A stretch of 37,542 nt of DNA from JBECKQ01 sp040235375 (GTDB lineage: Bacteria; Planctomycetota; Phycisphaerae; UBA1845), in the NCBI GenBank assembly GCA_040235375.1, contig JBECKQ010000021.1, positions 1-37,542 on the forward strand. Direction: 5' to 3'. The notes under the pieces were generated by a model. The model was not told where the DNA came from. It saw only the letters and a list, made by a program, of their open reading frames with translations, and did not search any database. Below are positions 24,490 through 35,091 of this stretch, in pieces. Position numbers and translations under genes: made by a program. The stretch's first letter is position 1; every line of letters starts with the position of its first letter.

Positions 24490-25581
24490 TCACGTTCCTT
24501 GAGTTGGTTGTGCCGGGCGTGGTACATCCGCGGCGGTGCGGCGGCGGAGTTGGCCGCAGGCGCTGTCGATGTCCAGGCCCCGGCTGCGACGCATGTGGAC
24601 GTTGACGCCGTATGCGCGGAGCTCGTCCTGAAAACGCCGGGCGGCCTCGGCGGTGGGGCGGTCATAGCGGAGATCGGGCACCGGGTTGTAGCGGATCAGG
24701 TTCACGTTGGCCCGCATCGTCCGACACAGGCGCGCGAGTTGAACGGCCTGCGACGGCGCGTCATTCACGCCGGCCAGCAGGACGTACTCGATCGTGATCT
24801 CCCGACCGGTGCGCTCGAAGTAGTAGCGGGCGGCGTCGGCCAGTTCGGCGATGCGAATGCCCTGTGCCCAGGGGATAAGCTGCTGCCGCAGTTCGTCCGT
24901 CGGCGCGTGCAGCGACAGCGCCAGCGTGACTTGCAGCCCCTCATCGGCCAGCCGGCGCATCTGCCTGGGCAGCCCCACCGTGCTGATCGTGATCTTGCGG
25001 GCGCCGATGTTCATCCCCCAATCGGCATTGATCGCGCGCAGCGCTGCGACCGTCGCGTCGTAGTTCGCCAGTGGCTCGCCCAGGCCCATGAAAACGATGT
25101 TTGTCAGCGGACGGTCCTCGCTGCACAGCGCGCGGACGCGCATGGCCTGCTCGACGATCTGTGCGGCGGTCAGATTGCGTTGAAGTCCGCCGATACCGCT
25201 CGCGCAGAACAGGCATCCGACGGGGCAGCCGACCTGCGTCGAAATGCAGGCCGTGTGCCGGCGATCGTCGGGAATGAGTACGCATTCGGTCGTCTGCCCG
25301 TCCGCCCAGCGGAGCAGCAGCTTGCGCGTGCCATCCGTCGCCGCGGATTCGGCGGCGATCGTTGATTCGAAGACATGGAATCGGTCGGCCAGCGCCCGGC
25401 GCAGCGATTTCGAAACGTTAGTCATCGCGTCTGTGCTTGTCGCTCCGTGGCGGTAAAGCCAGCCCAGGATTTGCCGGGCCCGATACGCCGGCTCGCCAAG
25501 CTGTGCAAGGCAGTCCGCGAGCGTCTCGGCGGATTGACCCAGCAGCGGCAGCGTGGTTGGAGCGGTGTCGCTCGATTGCAT
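24490..25581 (-). CDS. rlmN: 23S rRNA/tRNA m2A methyltransferase
   Basis: The product is 363 residues. RlmN is a radical-SAM enzyme that methylates C2 of A2503 in 23S rRNA and A37 in some tRNAs. The radical-SAM cluster motif CPVGCLFC occupies 119-126 (CxxxCxxC). MGLGEPL and ISTVGL follow, and the second catalytic Cys342 lies in the conserved DIDSACGQL. The length fits the family. I chose the ATG at 25581 (a TTG precedes it directly). It starts 26 bases after the lon stop, so it is the last gene of the hsp20-lon-rlmN operon. Confidence 0.95.
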   Translation of the reverse strand: MQSSDTAPTTLPLLGQSAETLADCLAQLGEPAYRARQILGWLYRHGATSTDAMTNVSKSLRRALADRFHVFESTIAAESAATDGTRKLLLRWADGQTTECVLIPDDRRHTACISTQVGCPVGCLFCASGIGGLQRNLTAAQIVEQAMRVRALCSEDRPLTNIVFMGLGEPLANYDATVAALRAINADWGMNIGARKITISTVGLPRQMRRLADEGLQVTLALSLHAPTDELRQQLIPWAQGIRIAELADAARYYFERTGREITIEYVLLAGVNDAPSQAVQLARLCRTMRANVNLIRYNPVPDLRYDRPTAEAARRFQDELRAYGVNVHMRRSRGLDIDSACGQLRRRTAADVPRPAQPTQGT

Positions 25582-25607
25582 CAACGGATTCTATCACGCG
25601 GTGGGCG

Positions 25608-28270
<2,663 letters not shown>

Positions 28271-28274
<4 letters not shown>

Positions 28275-28696
28275 TGCTGATCGGCTGCCTCATCGGGGCG
28301 CTTCGGAAGCGTGATCCAGAGGTACCCGTTCTTGTAGTTCGCCTTGCTGGCCGAAAAGTCGAGCTCCACCGGCATCGGCAACTGGCGATGGAAGGTGCCG
28401 GAGTCGATTTCCATGAGATGGACGCCAATCGGTCCCTGCGCCTCCGGCACGACCGGCTTGTGCCGCTGGCCCCGGACGTGGAGAATGCCTCCCTGGACCT
28501 GCACGTCGAGATCGCCGGGGGCCATTCCCGCCAGCTCGACGCAGACCACGACGCGATCCTCCATCTCGTAAATGTTGACGTGCGGGTCCCACAGGTCGCG
28601 GCCGGCCGAGCGAAAATAGCTCGGGCCGGTGATGCCTTTCATCATCGCCTCCATGCTGCGGGCGAGTTTCTCGAAGTTGTCTTCGAAGAAGTCCAT
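28271..28696 (-). CDS. Hsp20-family small heat-shock chaperone
   Basis: The product is 141 residues. A short N-terminal arm (MDFFEDNFEKLARSMEAMM) precedes an alpha-crystallin domain at about 34-131, with DLWDPHVNIYEMEDRVVV, VELAGM and the end motif NGYLWITLPK. It holds unfolding proteins in the cytoplasm as an oligomer, without ATP. The start at ATG 28696 begins the family-like arm; the frame is open to 28756. The stop overlaps the lon start in ATGA, so chaperone and protease are made together. Confidence 0.88.
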
Positions 28697-29053
28697 GCAA
28701 CCGGCGCCAATGCGAGATGTGTCCGGCCGGCCCCCGTGGCGCCGCACCGCGACCAACTGACCATCCGCCCGCGTTAGTCACCAGCTTCTGGTACGTTGCC
28801 GTAAGTGCCGGCGTCCGCTGTTCCGATGCATCGGGATTCCCTTAGCCTCCTCGATCACCTCTTCAAGGTCGCCTCCGGGAGCCTTCCCGACTCGTCGGGA
28901 CACGCCTGGCATCCACCGACCCTTACGCCGACGCGCGACGAACCCGGTGAATAATGCGGGCTAGCGGGCGGCGACTGTACCGGCGTGTGCCCGAACGGTC
29001 AAACGGCCGGGGCGTCTTGTCGCTCGGCGGCTCGCCGCGTATGCTTTCCAGCG
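28697..29053. other. Divergent intergenic region, hsp20 / panB-like
   Basis: No confident gene. It holds a 6-bp hairpin TCCCGA-CTCG-TCGGGA at 28885-28900 and a 44-codon open frame on the minus strand (28778-28912), listed separately. No CIRCE element (the inverted repeat bound by the HrcA repressor) is visible upstream of hsp20. Confidence 0.4.
28778..28912 (-). CDS. Possible 44-residue ORF, doubtful
   Basis: An open frame from ATG 28912 to TGA 28780-28778 encodes MPGVSRRVGKAP then GGDLEEVIEEAKGIPMHR and an Arg-rich tail. The helical acidic centre with a basic end looks protein-like, but no family is recognised, no ribosome site is obvious, and it lies inside the hsp20 upstream region. It may be a gene relic. 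Confidence 0.2.
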   Translation of the reverse strand: MPGVSRRVGKAPGGDLEEVIEEAKGIPMHRNSGRRHLRQRTRSW

Positions 29054-29932
29054 ATGGCACCACGCACGAAAACGACATTGACCGCACTCCAGGAATACAA
29101 GCGCAGCGGCCGCAAGTTCCCCGTGCTGACCTGCTACGACTACAGCACGGCGAGGCTGATGGCGGCGGCCGGCGTCGAGGTGATCCTCGTCGGCGACACC
29201 TACGGGGAGGTGTGCCTCGGGCATTCCACGACCCTCCCGGTCAAGCTGGATCATCTTCTCACGATCACCGAGGCCGTCCGGCGGGGAGCGCCGGACGCCT
29301 TCCTCATGGGTGATATGCCGTATCTGACGTACCAGATTTCCCCCGAAGAGGCGATCCGCAACGCCGGGCGTTTCATGGCAGAAGCCGGGTGCGACGGCGT
29401 AAAGGTGGAGGTGGATCGCCGTCATCTCGCCACCGTCGCCGCGATGGCGGCGGCGACGATTCCCGTCATCGCTCACCTGGGTCTTAAGCCTCAATCGGTG
29501 CATCTTTACGGCGGATACGTCGCCCAGGGCAAGGCCGCGGAGGCCGCGGCGCAACTCATCGAGGACGCGGTCCTCATGCAGGAGGCCGGCGCCGTGGGGC
29601 TCCTGCTCGAGGCTGTGCCCAACGAAGTTGCGCAGATTATTACCGAACGCAGCGCGCTGCCCGTGATCGGTTGCGTCGCGGGACCGCACTGCGACGGTAC
29701 CGTGGTTGTGATGCACGACATGCTGGGGTACGGCGGCGGACATCCACCACGATCCGTCAAGCAATACGCGAATCTCAACTCCCTGCTTACCGAAGCGTTT
29801 CGCGCCTACGCCGATGACGTTCGCGCCGAGTGCTTTCCAACCGAGCAGAACGGTATCACGATGCCTCCCAAGGAGTTGGAGAAACTGCGCCGCATGGTCG
29901 CAGCGCCCGAGCGGGAAAGAGTGACCGGTTGA
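29054..29932 (+). CDS. panB: Ketopantoate hydroxymethyltransferase-like protein
   Basis: The product is 292 residues of the PanB family, which makes ketopantoate from alpha-ketoisovalerate and methylene-THF for coenzyme A synthesis. The metal and catalytic residues appear in place: Asp48 (GDTYG), Asp87 (MGDMPY), Lys117 and Glu119 (VKVEV), His141 (AHLGLKPQSV) and Glu186 (LLLEAVP). However, several near-invariant motifs differ. GDSLG is GDTYG, GHDSTLPV is GHSTTLPV, KxEGG is KVEVD and EEHSF is EQNGI. It is therefore a divergent PanB or a paralogue with a shifted substrate. I chose the ATG at 29054; the frame is open from 28985. It precedes the bifunctional-nuclease operon. Confidence 0.8.
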   Translation: MAPRTKTTLTALQEYKRSGRKFPVLTCYDYSTARLMAAAGVEVILVGDTYGEVCLGHSTTLPVKLDHLLTITEAVRRGAPDAFLMGDMPYLTYQISPEEAIRNAGRFMAEAGCDGVKVEVDRRHLATVAAMAAATIPVIAHLGLKPQSVHLYGGYVAQGKAAEAAAQLIEDAVLMQEAGAVGLLLEAVPNEVAQIITERSALPVIGCVAGPHCDGTVVVMHDMLGYGGGHPPRSVKQYANLNSLLTEAFRAYADDVRAECFPTEQNGITMPPKELEKLRRMVAAPERERVTG

Positions 29933-30003
29933 TTTGCTCGCCCGTTGGCGCGGGGCGGCGAGTGCAACTTGTTTCGTGGTTTGCTTCCGTCACCGACGGT
30001 TGC

Positions 30004-30032
30004 TTGACAGCTTTTCGCACGAGAGATAGTTT
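30004..30032 (+). promoter_or_regulatory. Promoter of the bfn-GHMP-HAD operon
   Basis: A perfect TTGACA at 30004-30009 is followed 17 bases later by TAGTTT at 30027-30032 (3 of 6 to TATAAT). It lies 28 bases before the ATG at 30060 and suggests separate transcription from the panB-like gene. Confidence 0.45.
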
Positions 30033-30059
30033 GACGTCAAGCCACCTGAGGAAACGATC

Positions 30060-30461
30060 ATGCTCATCCGAATGGACCTTGCTCGGACGATTATCGTGGA
30101 AACGAGCGAGTCGCAGGTGATCGTTCTGAGGGAACGCAGCGGCGATCGGCACCTGCCGATCGTCATCGGGATCAACGAAGCGTTGGCAATCGATCGGCGG
30201 TTGAAGGGGCTCCGAACGCCCCGGCCGATGACGCACGACCTGCTGGCGAGCGTGATCAAGGAGCTCGATTCCGAGCTCGAACAGATCATCATCAATGACC
30301 TGCAAGATCACACGTTCTACGCGAAGCTGGTCATTCGCCAGAACGGGCGTCTCGTGGAGGTGGACTCGCGACCGTCCGATGCCATTGCCCTCGGTGTGGC
30401 AAGCAGCACACCGATTTTCGTGGAAAGCCACGTTCTTGAAGAAGCCTCGAAGGACTTGTGA
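30060..30461 (+). CDS. Bifunctional nuclease-domain protein (DUF151)
   Basis: The product is 133 residues and consists of one BFN domain (PF02577), with LPIVIGINEALAIDRRLKG in the first half, RPMTHDLLASVIKEL and DSRPSDAIALGV in the second. Proteins of this family have been reported to have DNase and RNase activity; the residues responsible are not firmly established. Cytoplasmic. AGGAAA precedes the ATG. It is first in an apparent operon with the galactokinase-like and HAD genes (46-base gap, then overlap). Confidence 0.88.
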   Translation: MLIRMDLARTIIVETSESQVIVLRERSGDRHLPIVIGINEALAIDRRLKGLRTPRPMTHDLLASVIKELDSELEQIIINDLQDHTFYAKLVIRQNGRLVEVDSRPSDAIALGVASSTPIFVESHVLEEASKDL

Positions 30462-30507
30462 ACGAATCGGTTGACGCGGCGTTTCCGTCGCCTGGACGAT
30501 CAAGCCG

Positions 30508-31935
30508 ATGACGGACAGTACGATCGAAAGCAACGTCCGGCTCGACTCGAGCGAGCTTCCTGCGCGGCTCAGGAGCGAGCTGTCGCGTTTCGCCGGCGGT
30601 GGCCCGGCGTGGGTCGCCTACGCTCCCGACACGATGGACGTGATGGGCGGCATTGCCGAATACACCGGGTCGGTTGCCCTTTGCTCTTCTGCCGACTGCG
30701 GCGTGTGGGTCGCGGCGATTCCTCGGGACGATCAGCGAATCTGTGTAATCGATCTCAACAGCAGCCAGCTCAATAACGGTCGGGAGACGGTGTGGCCGCT
30801 GGCCGGGTTCTACGAGGCCGCCGATCGGCTGGCGCCGGCCGCCGCCATTCGCCAGATGGCCGCCGGCATGTCCTGCCGAAACCGGCTGGCGTGCCTGTCC
30901 GTGATTTACGCCATGCTCGAGGGCGGGTGCGTGCCGCATCTGGGCGGCGGTTTCACGCTTCTGATCGAGTGCCAGACGCCGGGTGTCACCGACCACCGCC
31001 GTGCGGCGGCAGTTCAGGCCGCAACGATCGCGGCGCTGGCCCGGGCGTTCGGCGTCGAGCTCGACGAATCGAAGTGCGCCTGTGTTGCCCAGCGAGGGCA
31101 GCACGCCATTGCGAAATTCCCGTCGGGCATCGCCACGCACGCCGCGCCGTTTGTTGGGAAAGGTGGCACGCTGGCCCAGGTGGACTGCCAGCCGTACGGA
31201 CTCAACGGGGTGCTGGATCTGCCGGCCGGCGTCGCGGTCTTGGGGATCGAGTCCGGGGCGCGCCATCGCCGGGCGGACGGCAAGTATATCGATGCTCGCA
31301 CAGCGGCGTTCATGGGCCGCGAGATCATCAAGCGGATCATCACCGCATCGGGCAGGGGCGCTTCCGAATGGAACGGCTACCTGGCCCGTTTCTCGATCAC
31401 GGACTACGTGGATCACTTCCGCGACCGCCTGCCGACGAAGGTCAAGGGTTCGCTCTACCTCGAACGGTTCGGCCCGCTGAACGAAGTGCTCGCCGAGATC
31501 GATCCGGATGCGGTGTACAAGGTGCGCTCCCGCGCCGAGCATCACATCTACGAGCACGAGCGCGTTCGCCAGTTTACCGAGAAGATGCGCCGGGCCGCGC
31601 GGATGTCCGATCCGGTGCCGGTGGTGGAGGCCGGCGAGCTCATGTACGCCTCGCATTGGAGCTACGGCCAGCGCTGCGGGCTGGGCAGCATCGAGACCGA
31701 TCTGCTCGTCAATCTCCTGCGCAAGGAAGGCGTGGCGGAAGGCATCTTCGGCGCCCGCGTATCCGGTGCCGGCGCGGGCGGCATGGTCGTCGTCCTCCTG
31801 CGCGACGACGAACGGGCCCGCCAGGCGGTTGAGCGAAGTGCCGATGCCTACCAGGACCGTACCGGCCGGACGCCTCACCTGATGCCTGCGGCCGGCCCCG
31901 GCGCGCCGGGGCTTACCGTCGAGCGCTTCTCGTGA
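30508..31935 (+). CDS. Galactokinase/arabinokinase-like GHMP protein, probable pseudokinase
   Basis: The product is 475 residues, in the size range of galactokinase-type GHMP sugar kinases. The N-terminal APDTMDVMGGIAEYTGS (39-55) aligns with APGRLDVMGGIADYSGS of plant L-arabinokinase, and SGAGAGG near the C-terminus matches GHMP motif 3. Key residues are missing. The catalytic Arg of PGR is Thr42; the phosphate loop GLSSSA is replaced by PGVTDHRRAAA at 158-168; the MDQ motif with the catalytic Asp is ATH at 209-211 (SGIATHAAPFVGKGG aligning with CGIMDQLISALGKKD). So phosphotransfer is doubtful and a binding or regulatory role is likely. The HAD gene starts inside its stop (GTGA). Confidence 0.8.
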   Translation: MTDSTIESNVRLDSSELPARLRSELSRFAGGGPAWVAYAPDTMDVMGGIAEYTGSVALCSSADCGVWVAAIPRDDQRICVIDLNSSQLNNGRETVWPLAGFYEAADRLAPAAAIRQMAAGMSCRNRLACLSVIYAMLEGGCVPHLGGGFTLLIECQTPGVTDHRRAAAVQAATIAALARAFGVELDESKCACVAQRGQHAIAKFPSGIATHAAPFVGKGGTLAQVDCQPYGLNGVLDLPAGVAVLGIESGARHRRADGKYIDARTAAFMGREIIKRIITASGRGASEWNGYLARFSITDYVDHFRDRLPTKVKGSLYLERFGPLNEVLAEIDPDAVYKVRSRAEHHIYEHERVRQFTEKMRRAARMSDPVPVVEAGELMYASHWSYGQRCGLGSIETDLLVNLLRKEGVAEGIFGARVSGAGAGGMVVVLLRDDERARQAVERSADAYQDRTGRTPHLMPAAGPGAPGLTVERFS

Positions 31936-32609
31936 ATGAACCCGCCGCGATCTTCGATCTCGACGGTACGCTGATCAGCTCACTCGACGACATCACCGCA
32001 TCGTTGAACCACGTGCTGGCCGCGAAAGGCATGACGCCCCACGCCCGATCCGACGTTGCGCGCATGATCGGCGACGGCGTCCGCAAGCTTGTCGAGCGTG
32101 CATGCGGCAGTGCGGACGATCGCGTCGTCACCCCATTCCTCGCGGACTTCCGCGCGTACTACGCCGTGCACTGCCTCGACCAGACCCGAATGATTGACGG
32201 CATGGACGCCCAGCTCGACCGCCTGGTAAAGGAAGGTTGGCCGCTGGGCGTGCTCTCGAACAAGCCGGATGATTTCACGCGGCGTTGCTGCGAGGCGCTA
32301 CTGGGGCAGTGGCCGATCGGCGCCGTCGCCGGCGAGGCGCCGGAGATGCCCCGCAAGCCGGACCCCACTGCGGCGTTGGAAATCGCCCAACGACTCGGGC
32401 GCCGGCCGCAGGATGTCTACATGATCGGCGACAGTCCCATCGACACGCGCACGGCGCGGGCCGCCGGAATGATCGCCGTCGCTGTCACGTGGGGATACCG
32501 CGGCCGCGAGGAGCTTGCGGCCGCCGCGCCCGATCTGATCGTTGACCGTCCGGAGGACCTTGCGGAGGCAGTTCTTCGCCATCGTCGCGACGCCCAGGCG
32601 GCGCGTTAG
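31932..32609 (+). CDS. HAD-superfamily phosphatase (phosphoglycolate type)
   Basis: The product is 225 residues. HAD motifs are complete: motif I FDLDGT with nucleophile Asp9 and acid Asp11, motif II LSNK, the motif III Lys in RKPDP and motif IV GDSPID. The helical cap between motifs I and II is of the C1 type seen in phosphoglycolate phosphatases and beta-phosphoglucomutases, so a small phosphorylated metabolite is the probable substrate; the exact one cannot be told. The GTG start overlaps the GHMP gene stop by three bases, showing coupling. Convergent with the TPR gene after 9 bases. Confidence 0.88.
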   Translation: MNEPAAIFDLDGTLISSLDDITASLNHVLAAKGMTPHARSDVARMIGDGVRKLVERACGSADDRVVTPFLADFRAYYAVHCLDQTRMIDGMDAQLDRLVKEGWPLGVLSNKPDDFTRRCCEALLGQWPIGAVAGEAPEMPRKPDPTAALEIAQRLGRRPQDVYMIGDSPIDTRTARAAGMIAVAVTWGYRGREELAAAAPDLIVDRPEDLAEAVLRHRRDAQAAR

Positions 32610-32618
32610 GTTAAATGG

Positions 32619-32927
32619 TCAGTCGAGCATCGCCATCATGTCGCGGATGTTGTCCACCGTGTGCTGGTCGCCGGCGCGCAGCGCCGCGGCCTCGGCGTTC
32701 GCGAGGCATCGGCGTGCCTCGTCGAAGCGCTCCGACGCCATAAGTGCTTCGCCCTTCTTGACGTACGCGGCCACGTAGCCCGCGTCGAGCGCGATCGTCC
32801 GGTCGAACTGGGCGATGGCCTCGTCGATCCGGCCGGCGCTCTGGTGCTCGACGGCCAGGCTGTAGTTCAGGAACACGTCCTGGGGCTTGTCTTCCAAAAG
32901 CTTGCGTATCTGCTCGATGCGCGACAT
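32619..32927 (-). CDS. Small TPR protein
   Basis: The product is 102 residues and consists of about two and a half tetratricopeptide repeats, for example NYSLAVEHQSAGRIDEAIAQ and AYVKKGEALMASERFDEARR, each with the small-residue/aromatic pattern of the TPR helix pair. It is probably a cytoplasmic protein-protein adaptor; the partner is unknown. GGAG lies 8 bases before the ATG at 32927, which decides the start against the frame open to 33014. It is divergent from the tail-anchored protein gene. Confidence 0.8.
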   Translation of the reverse strand: MSRIEQIRKLLEDKPQDVFLNYSLAVEHQSAGRIDEAIAQFDRTIALDAGYVAAYVKKGEALMASERFDEARRCLANAEAAALRAGDQHTVDNIRDMMAMLD

Positions 32928-32998
32928 GAGGGTTTCTCCGGCCCCGAATTCGCTATGGCCACTGTAGACACGCGGCCACGCCGCGCCAAGTGCGTTCG

Positions 32999-33027
32999 TT
33001 GACCGGACTCGCACGCTCTTTTAATAT
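32999..33027 (+). promoter_or_regulatory. Sigma-70 promoter of the coiled-coil/pilT operon
   Basis: TTGACC at 32999-33004 and TAATAT at 33022-33027 are separated by exactly 17 bases, matching consensus at 5 of 6 and 4 of 6 positions. Transcription would start near 33034, about 54 bases before the ATG at 33088. Confidence 0.6.
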
Positions 33028-33087
33028 GGGCCCGCACGTGCGAGTGGGTATCCACGGCGGCAGTTCGCAATTTCCTGGAGTTCGGGG

Positions 33088-33813
33088 ATGGCGGAAACAG
33101 CTCTATGGGGCCGGGTGAGACGCTGGCTTCGATCCGGCGCCGAGGACCGATTCGGCGACCGCAGCGGCGCCGGCCGCGGTGATGGTGACGACGCACTGAG
33201 ATCCGACGACGTCGTGGCATCGCTGCCGCGGCTGTCTCGCGGGCGGCGGAATGAAGTGGCCATCCAGCAGTTGCAAAGCGGCTACGAACGCGTCGTGGAC
33301 CTCGTCGATTCGATTCAGCAGCACCAGCACGAGCAGGACTCGCGAGCGCGCGAGATTTCCGCGTCGCTGGCCCACGTGGCCCAAACGTTGCAGGTCATTC
33401 AGTCGGTCGACGGCGAGCAGGCGGCGACGTTGAGCCGCATCGCCGAAGAGCTGCGAACGGCCAACGAGCGGGCGACCGAGTGGGGACGTGCCGTCACCGA
33501 GCTGCCGCGCATTGCCGAGTCTCAACGCGAAACGCTCGCCAGCGTCGCAAAGCAGATGGAGGCGACCGCCGAGCGCGACGGGCGGCTCAACGATTCGCTC
33601 GCCTCCTTTCGCGAGGCCGTCACTTCGCTGGGGGATGCGACCACGGCGTCGAGCGTGGCGATCAAGAGTCTGCAGATGTCCTCACTGGAAGGCAGCGAGC
33701 GCATCGCCGACCTGATGCGGCAGCAGAACCACCGGTTCACCATGCTGTTCGTGTTGACCATCGTTCTTGTGATCGTGGCGTTGACCTTTGTCGCCGTCGC
33801 CTGGCTGCGCTAG
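33088..33813 (+). CDS. Tail-anchored coiled-coil protein
   Basis: The product is 241 residues with a basic, Gly/Asp-rich N-terminal stretch, long heptad-patterned helices from about 55 to 205 (Gln/Ala/Ser-rich, like the coiled coils of chemoreceptors) and one membrane segment at the very C-terminus (about 218-239), ending WLR. The topology places the coil in the cytoplasm with the C-terminus anchored. No family known. GGAG lies 8 bases before the ATG, and a good promoter precedes it. The pilT gene begins 36 bases after its stop, so the two are probably co-transcribed. Confidence 0.75.
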   Translation: MAETALWGRVRRWLRSGAEDRFGDRSGAGRGDGDDALRSDDVVASLPRLSRGRRNEVAIQQLQSGYERVVDLVDSIQQHQHEQDSRAREISASLAHVAQTLQVIQSVDGEQAATLSRIAEELRTANERATEWGRAVTELPRIAESQRETLASVAKQMEATAERDGRLNDSLASFREAVTSLGDATTASSVAIKSLQMSSLEGSERIADLMRQQNHRFTMLFVLTIVLVIVALTFVAVAWLR

Positions 33814-33849
33814 CGGCGCGGGGCGGCGGATCGGGCAGGAAACACTTCC

Positions 33850-34968
33850 ATGAGCGACAAACCGCTGGGAAAACCGGAGCAGGTTATCGAGAACCTGCTC
33901 ACGAACATGGCCAAGTACGGTGCTTCGGACCTGCACCTGAAGGTCGGCTATTCGCCGACTTACCGCGTGGGCGGATCGCTCCGGAAGATCGAGATGCCGG
34001 CTCTGCCCGACACCGAGTACATCCGCAACATGATGCGTCTGCTGGTCCCGCCGTCGCGCCTGGCGGACTACGAGAAGGCGGGCGACCTGGATTTTTCGTA
34101 CAGCTCCACCAGCGGCGAGCGCTACCGCATCAACATCTTCCGGGCCGGCAGCGAGACGCACGCGGCCATCCGCCGCGTCGAAAGCAAGATCCCGACCTTC
34201 GAAGGCCTGAACCTGCCGCCCATCTACAAGAAGATCTGCGATCGCGCCGGCGACGGCCTGGTGCTCATCAGCGGTGTGACCGGCTGCGGCAAGTCCAGCA
34301 CGCTTGCCGCGATGGTCAACCACATGAACCATATCCGCTACGCGCACATCATCACCATCGAGGATCCGGTCGAGTACAAGTTCACGCCGGACAAGTGCAT
34401 CATCTCGCAGCGCGAGATCGGCATCGACGTGCCCAACTTCCGCGAGGCCCTGCGCTACGCCGTCCGCCAGGACCCCGACATCATCCTCATCGGCGAGATG
34501 CGCGACCGCGACACGATGATGGCCGCCCTCCAGGCCGCCGAGACCGGCCACCTCGTCTTCGGCTCCCTGCACTGCAGCGACGCGCAGCAGGCGTTCTCGC
34601 GCATCCTCGAGTTCTTCCCGCGCGAGGAGCACGGCTTCATCCGCTCCTCGCTGACCAACAGTCTCCAGGCGATCTGCGTCCAGCGGCTTCTGCCCTGCAT
34701 TGAAGAGGACAAGCGCGTTCCCGCGACGGAAGTGCTGATCAACAACTCCCTCGTCAAGGACAAGATCCGCAACGAGGAGGACCAGGACATCCCGGCGATC
34801 ATCAACCAGTCGCTCGGCGAGGGCATGCGCAGCTTCACCGCCTCGCTCGCCGAGTTGATCGAGAAAGAGCTCATCCACTACGACACGGCCATGCAGTACG
34901 CCCCGAACCGCGAGCAGTTGGCCAGCCGCGTGAAGGGCATTCAGACTGCATCCCGCGGCCTGATCTGA
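33850..34968 (+). CDS. pilT: PilT-type twitching motility ATPase
   Basis: The product is 372 residues, the usual length of PilT, a hexameric ATPase that disassembles the type IV pilus at the inner membrane. Marks are the N-terminal ASDLHLKVG (25-33), Walker A GVTGCGKSS at 142-150, the Asp box IITIEDPVEY at 167-176, Walker B DPDIILIGEMRD at 208-219 and the His box GHLVFGSLHC at 233-242. The family AIRNLI-type end differs: the C-terminus continues to QTASRGLI. PilU or a secretion-type relative cannot be excluded. No pilin or pilus-assembly genes lie within the window. Confidence 0.92.
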   Translation: MSDKPLGKPEQVIENLLTNMAKYGASDLHLKVGYSPTYRVGGSLRKIEMPALPDTEYIRNMMRLLVPPSRLADYEKAGDLDFSYSSTSGERYRINIFRAGSETHAAIRRVESKIPTFEGLNLPPIYKKICDRAGDGLVLISGVTGCGKSSTLAAMVNHMNHIRYAHIITIEDPVEYKFTPDKCIISQREIGIDVPNFREALRYAVRQDPDIILIGEMRDRDTMMAALQAAETGHLVFGSLHCSDAQQAFSRILEFFPREEHGFIRSSLTNSLQAICVQRLLPCIEEDKRVPATEVLINNSLVKDKIRNEEDQDIPAIINQSLGEGMRSFTASLAELIEKELIHYDTAMQYAPNREQLASRVKGIQTASRGLI

Positions 34969-35011
34969 TCGGCCAGGCATCTACGATCGCGCAGCGGCCG
35001 GCCTGATCAGA

Positions 35012-35034
35012 GCCGAGGGGCGCAAGCCCCCGGC
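35012..35034. terminator. Hairpin with GCAA loop between convergent genes
   Basis: GCCG (35012-35015) and GGGGC (35017-35021), with a bulged A between, pair with GCCCC (35026-35030) and CGGC (35031-35034) across a GCAA loop, a stable GNRA-type tetraloop. It lies between the convergent pilT and FHA genes. No T-run follows, so a termination role is possible rather than certain. Confidence 0.4.
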
Positions 35035-35091
35035 CACCGTCACGGCAGTGCACGTACATAAGGAACGCCGGACGCGGCAAGCGCATCTGAT

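Noticed and set aside
33480..34703. 407-residue open frame on the plus strand
   Set aside because: It overlaps pilT and the coiled-coil gene in another frame; His/Arg/Pro-rich with no domain, whereas pilT has all its motifs.
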